Shown: in pieces, positions 59,301-64,000 of the stretch
Layout: every line of letters starts with the position of its first letter
How positions within the stretch are numbered: the first letter of the stretch is position 1
DNA from: Paracentrotus lividus
Taxonomy: Eukaryota > Echinodermata > Echinoidea > Camarodonta > Echinidae
Direction: 5' to 3'
Assembly: GCA_940671915.1 (NCBI GenBank)
Contig: CALNVZ010003434.1
Span: forward strand, 11,290,523-11,354,522
Length of the DNA stretch: 64,000 nucleotides
Made by a program: the position numbers and the translations under genes
Notes under the pieces: model-generated
The model's database searches: none
The model's input: the letters and a program-made list of their open reading frames with translations, nothing else
What the model was told of the DNA's origin: nothing

Positions 59301-60112
59301 GGGTAGTCCGACAGTGGATTCGTGAAGTTCCTTTTTATATTTCTCTTCTTTATTCTAAAAAAATTGAAAGAGTGGGTATACGCTTAACCGTTTTTGAATC
59401 GAGTCTTGCAGTTTTTCTTGCGAAATGGGTCCAATTTGGTTATGATTGACAGCGCGCACGACAAAGTGGTCTTTATCGGGAACAGCTGAATCGCGTTGTT
59501 CAGTTACGGCCAACGCACTTCAGTCATCGCAACCGGGAGGCGGAGCTCCTCGCGATAGCTACCAGTAGCTAATCAGAGCGCCCAACAATCAAAATGCATT
59601 GTTCTCTATTTCTGTAAAAGCGGAATGGTAGACTTTTTTCCGTGCCGCGGCCCCTGTACACTACATGCCACTCTCACATCTCAGCAAAATGGGTAAAATC
59701 TTATTCATTTTTTTTTTTCGAAAAACCTCACAGCACACATCAATTATTCGTCCAGTTGTTATCAATAACACTGTTACTGCCCATCCCATTTTTATTGGCT
59801 TTCCCAATCAGTTTTGAGAGTTCTTCCAATCGGCATTCCCAATCTCAGTCAATTATCATCAAAGAATATTATAGTAATTTCCGAGCGGTAAAGGCTACTA
59901 TAGACTAATGGATATCTAGTGAACGAATAATAAAGCACAATGACTCACTTTTGCCAGGTTCGCCTACTTCATGACCTCTCGCCAAGAGTAGCTCCAGCCA
60001 TCTGCACGGATTGTGTATTGAGTCTGGGTGACGTCATCACACATGCGCCGTGGGAAGCCCAATCCAGCCCATTGACGTTCTATCTGGTTCGGGGGGAGGG
60101 CAGGTTTACTAC
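59301..60112. other. Flank and probable 3' LTR of the retrotransposon to the right
   Basis: A G-rich polypurine tract (cggggggag on the minus strand) ends at about 60114 and is followed on the minus strand by TGTAGTAAACC, which looks like an LTR start at 60113. The far end of this LTR cannot be placed because its partner is outside the window. A CpG-richer stretch at 59440-59580 has no assigned role. Confidence 0.45.
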
Positions 60113-61639
60113 ACTCCCCCCGTTTTATGGACTTTGTGGTATCCCACAAATCAAAATGGTCCAAAACTCTGCCCGACACCCGTCAGAATTGTGTTTGGGC
60201 CTTTTCATATAAAACTGGGTGGTATTTCTTCTCTTTTTAGATTGGAAACCTATTCCTATAATTGGTTCTCATAATTCGCCCTATAATAATTGGCATTTAT
60301 TTTGCAAACTATTTGTGGCCATATGATTCTGTTATATCCAGGTTTATTCCATTATAAAAATAGATCCCCCGATTAGTCCCGGATTGGTCCCTTAGCAACA
60401 AGAAATCTAAACAAATAATAGAACACTGGGAACTTAAACAACTTCCAAAAACCATTTCATTATACCGGTGGACCGCACTGTGTCCTCCCCTTGCTATGTG
60501 CAATCTTACCAAAGTCCTTGAGGTACGTTTCTTAGTGATCCAGGAGGTCACTCCCGTCCACCTAGGTAGTAACTCAGGCACAGGGAGAAGGCGTCTTCTT
60601 ATAGAAAAGGCTATCTATAACTATCAAAAACCCTGTAAAAAACAACTATCCAAAAATAGGAAACTTTAACTCATCATACCCAATCTTCCTAATGTAGCAG
60701 AATGGATATAGTAGCATGCTTTTCCCACCTACAACTCCGTAGGGGAAATCAATATATATAGCAGCAGGAAATCTACTTCCCGCCCAACAGCTGTCGCAGG
60801 AATCACCCCGCGTTTTTGTAAGGAACCTAGGCGCTCCCTACGACAATTAGGACACCGAGGATGTCATCCGTCGTCGGGATCTCCTAGCCGCTGGTCTATG
60901 ACTCCGGTTACCTCTTCAGTGCAATGGGCGAAAGAGTCACCGATGAACATTTATCACCCCCATTGCTTGGGTGCGTACTGGATATTCTCTTGATAGAGAG
61001 GGACTTGCTTTCTCGGGCGATCTGACCGAGATCCTCAACTTCTACAGGTATAGCACCTTGCTTGGGATCTACACCCCAGGCAATACCGTATCACCTTCAC
61101 TGGGCACGCTGTCCACCCTGGACTAGAATCATCCCGGGTAATGCCCAACACTGGTTCCACCAGACTCGATCTCTAACAGAATTTCTGGAAGAAAGCACCT
61201 GCCATGGTTTCCCGGCGGTGGTTGCTTCCTCCAGCTTCTCAACGATCTCCCTTTGTCCAGCAACAAAAGGGAACAGGAAATTCCTGATCCTGTTGACTAT
61301 GGAGACCCCTTCGTTAGAAGGACATTCGAATGAAGATGGGACTGGGCGCTCGCGGGTAAAGAGGGATAAACTTTGCCCCTAATTTCTAACTTAGGGTCAT
61401 ACAGATGAATACCGCGTCATATTTCACAAGAAAATTCAAGGACCAGGAGCATATCGTCAGCAATTGGAGGCGACATCAATTTCTCTAAAAACGCTGATCC
61501 CCGAGGTCTAAGACTACGCCATACTACTGATCCTTCCATTCGCATGTCTCTACCTGCAGCATGCAGTATAACTTTCCAATAGTTTCTTGGGGCCGCCGTT
61601 TCAGGTATCTAAACACCCGATCAGAGAGAATGTTTACAT

Positions 61640-61700
61640 CCGCAGCCCGTGTCAACTACAGCTTGTAAGGGATATCCCCCTACTACCATAGCAACCTTCA
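61640..61700 (-). pseudogene. Retroviral-type aspartic protease remnant
   Basis: Minus strand reads QAVVDTG in a hydrophobic context, the active-site signature of retroviral-type aspartic proteases. Stop codons follow within about 15 codons. Only this motif is recognised. Confidence 0.55.
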
Positions 61701-61888
61701 AAGTAGAGCTGGATTGAGCTTGGCAAACTACTACCCTGCTCTTCTTCTGCTTCAAATTGCTCAAACAATCCGACACTGGATACTCACTGAGGGGGTTACC
61801 CTCAGCCTCTCCCCCATTCTGAGAAATGGTACCCGATCATCCTCAGGCGACACGCACCCGAGATATCGGAAAAGTTACTGTTCCCTCA

Positions 61889-62988
61889 CTAAGTGAGGTT
61901 CCTGGAGGACGTGTTCCTCCCCGTACCGGGGTACATTGATTGTAGACCTACCCCGGTCGATGTAGATTCAGGAAGATACGTCTTTAAGTCCTGCTTCGAG
62001 ATACCCCGAAGGTTGCCCAATTCAGGAGGGCGGGGACCTTCCCCGTAGGTTGACATGCCTACAGGTTCCCGAATCTCATTAGCTTCCAGGATATGATCCT
62101 TCATGTCCATCGTTGGTGTTTGAGTGAATCCCTGAGAATGCAAAACTTCAGGAGGGCACGGCCCTGCCCCGCAGGTTGGAATACCTACAGGTTCCTGGGT
62201 CTCGACGGCTTCAGGGGGTGGTCGCTGCTTTGGAAGTAGCGGCACTCTTGTAGCCAACTCCCGAGGCTGGGAAGCTTCAGGAGGACATGACTCCTTCCTA
62301 TACACTGGTGCTTTTATAATCTCCCGAACTTGATTGTCTTCGGGAGGGCGCGACTTTGCTGTAAGCATCGGTGCTTCATCCGATCCCAGAAAATGCGAGA
62401 CTTCCGGTGGGCGCGTTTCTTCCCCATGCAGTAGCGCGTGTTCAAGCGGCGGCGCTACCGCGGGACAAACCGGATTACCGCTTAACGGTGGAATCGTAGA
62501 TTCACACACGCGAGTTTCTTGCGGGACGCTGGTATCACGACTACACGGGAAACTCGAGTGTTCCCGCAAGCTATCAACAGTATCTCGCGGTATACTCCTA
62601 TCGCGACGCGACGGCGATTTGGTTGGGAATATCGGGGTTTCCTGAACGAGTGGAATTTCAGGAATACATGATTCGCTATACGACTCAAGATTTGGAGTTG
62701 TCTGGCTCATACCCGGCTTGGTATGCTCGATCGCAACTGAGTCATCGGCGGTTGCCTGGGAGTTTACATGTTCCCTGGCCATCGCGACTGCCGGTGGACC
62801 AGCAATGTCTGAATCAATAACGGGTACCGAATCACAAATGATTTCCGGGATATTCACGACTTGACGGATCGGAATATCTTTTATGGGACACTCTGTCCCA
62901 CCAGACACCGGTAGATCTTGTTGTGGTTTCCTAGGGGAGGCCTCCCGCTCAGCAGCAGCAGGAGAATTAATTCCCACAGGAGAACGTG
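61889..62988 (-). CDS. Proline/glutamate-rich spacer frame between Gag and protease
   Basis: Continues open in the frame overlapping the Gag 3' end (the open frame reaches back to 63271). About 365 residues with no known fold. The C-terminal half contains a repeated motif of about 33 residues built around (C/R)PPE...RE, at least six copies. It ends at TGA near 61889. Probably the Gag-Pol linker read after a frameshift, but a separate ORF is possible. Confidence 0.5.
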
Positions 62989-63942
62989 TTAATAATAGGC
63001 CGGAATTGCTTCGGGCAGGGGGTTGGCCTGGTCCCCCGGCCCGCCGTAGTTTGACTGTTCTTCTTGGAGAGGACTGGTACAGACACTCTCCATATGACCC
63101 AAACCCCCGCAGTTGTAACACCGCGGTGGTGCGGAAGTACAAACAGGACCTCGACCCTGGTCGTAACCTGGGTTTCGCTGCCCGCGAGCTGAAGAGTTGC
63201 CCCGCTCGCAGAGAGGTCCTGTCAGCTCCTGCAGTTTCCCGGTTATCTTGGCCAACTCTTGTTCCATACAATCCAATTTGCGAAGGGAATCCCGCAAAGA
63301 TGGACTGTCGGTATGGCCGGGAGTTGGTTGGAGGGCCGCTCTTTGCCCCTCAGAGATTCTAGCCCCCAAGGACTGCTTACATCCCTCAAATTCTCCCTCC
63401 ACGACGTCGGACACTGCAGCGTTTGTCGGACGCGCGCGGCCATACATGACGCGTTGGACATTTACATTCCACTTGATCACCTCGATAGCAGCTGGCACTG
63501 ATTTGACCTGGCGGGAAAGAGCGTAGTGCCCCGCCTCCTTGTTGTTGAGACCCACGCATAGGCGATAAGCCTCCTCCTGCTGGACAAAATCCTGCGGCAG
63601 ACCTGGAAATGCTTGGGAAGATAAGCCCTTTATCCTATCCGCCCAGTCCAGCAGGGACTCATCCGGTCGCTGCCTGGCGGCGCTGAACTCCAGTCGAGCT
63701 ATTCGGGGATCGTTACGATTATCAAAGCGCTGGGTCAGCAACGCCAGGGTTTCCGGGTAACTCCGGATGGGATCCTGATCCAGGAGCATACCCAGATATT
63801 CCCCGGCTTTCCCGGTCAGGCAAAACAACAGTTGGTCTTCACGCTGGCCCTCGGACCAGCCATGGCTGTCCGCAAAGACAATGAACCTGCGCAGGAAACT
63901 ACGCCAGTTGCCGTGTCCATCATAAAAGAGGGACTTGGGCAT
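62989..63942 (-). CDS. Gag-like protein of the LTR element, CCHC zinc knuckle
   Basis: 317 codons. The N-terminal two thirds resemble the capsid region of Ty3/gypsy Gag (WRSFLRRF, RFDNRNDP, ESLLDWADRI). A single zinc knuckle CYNCGGLGHMESVC (C-x2-C-x4-H-x4-C) lies near the C-terminus. The true start may lie further right, outside the window. The frame is intact over this length. Confidence 0.85.
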   Translation of the reverse strand: MPKSLFYDGHGNWRSFLRRFIVFADSHGWSEGQREDQLLFCLTGKAGEYLGMLLDQDPIRSYPETLALLTQRFDNRNDPRIARLEFSAARQRPDESLLDWADRIKGLSSQAFPGLPQDFVQQEEAYRLCVGLNNKEAGHYALSRQVKSVPAAIEVIKWNVNVQRVMYGRARPTNAAVSDVVEGEFEGCKQSLGARISEGQRAALQPTPGHTDSPSLRDSLRKLDCMEQELAKITGKLQELTGPLCERGNSSARGQRNPGYDQGRGPVCTSAPPRCYNCGGLGHMESVCTSPLQEEQSNYGGPGDQANPLPEAIPAYY

Positions 63943-64000
63943 CGCCTGGTAGGAATAGGGTTCCCTTCCTGGCTGTATGCCCAGTGGTTCTGGACGTCGC

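Larger units (their letters stand above)
60113..64000 (-). mobile_element. Decayed Ty3-type LTR retrotransposon, continues beyond the window
   Basis: Minus strand, from right to left: Gag frame (62989-63942), Pro-rich spacer frame (to 61889), protease-like motif (about 61650), then about 1.5 kb with no recognisable reverse transcriptase (no YxDD), and a polypurine tract at 60114. Most of pol is therefore deleted or unrecognisable. Base composition is clearly more GC-rich than the host DNA, a sign of a different origin from its surroundings. Confidence 0.75.

Noticed and set aside
62334..63526. Plus-strand open frames over the Gag and spacer region
   Set aside because: Shadows in a GC-rich region; the minus strand carries the recognisable zinc knuckle and Gag blocks.
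1..64000. tRNA, rRNA, CRISPR or bacterial-type operon features
   Set aside because: None seen; I found no convincing tRNA box B or rRNA segment, and the window is clearly eukaryotic.

Overview
This is animal nuclear DNA: AT-rich, with small exons in good GT-AG consensus, long introns, and a very high density of transposon debris. The protein-coding content (citron kinase, elongin B, mitochondrial GatC and a Ly6/uPAR-type surface protein) points to a deuterostome-like marine invertebrate. An echinoderm such as a sea urchin is my best guess, but that is inference from overall style and not from a diagnostic marker.

Layout. (1) Positions 257-17565, + strand: twenty 3' exons of a citron Rho-interacting kinase (CIT) homologue. 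They encode a coiled coil, C1 zinc finger, PH domain, CNH domain and a basic/Ser-rich tail. The kinase domain lies to the left of the window. All twenty exon phases agree and sum to 1,144 codons plus stop. Three of these exons have tandem partial copies beside them. (2) 17566-25373: CIT 3' UTR/intergenic DNA holding several TIR elements and a 5'-truncated LINE inserted into one of them. (3) 25374-26174, - strand: elongin B (ELOB), last two coding exons, with the initiator-ATG exon somewhere upstream (candidates at 29829 and 31168). (4) 26200-42700: almost pure repeat. It contains a GC-run-rich element, a Mutator-like element nested inside its own sibling with exact 9-bp target duplications, a 15-N assembly gap, a 1.8-kb TIR element, a 5.7-kb LTR retrotransposon with an internal deletion, a 1.3-kb TIR element and a second GC-run-rich element. 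(5) 42783-51254, + strand: a probable GPI-anchored Ly6/uPAR-domain protein with acidic repeat inserts, whose introns hold a mariner-like element with a nested LINE. (6) 51777-52846: a foldback element. (7) 54734-57260, - strand: GATC, the C subunit of the mitochondrial Glu-tRNA(Gln) amidotransferase, four exons with the first coding exon not found. (8) 57300-64000: repeats, then a decayed Ty3-type LTR retrotransposon (Gag with CCHC knuckle, a long Pro-rich spacer and a protease-like motif) running off the right end.

The host genes do not form an operon or a shared pathway: cytokinesis scaffold, ubiquitin-ligase/elongation adaptor, surface protein and mitochondrial translation. The CIT-GATC neighbourhood does echo human 12q24. 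The most unusual signals are the recurrent tandem exon duplications inside CIT (one set differing only at synonymous sites), the self-nested 9-bp-TSD elements, and the Ly6 protein with acidic repeats.
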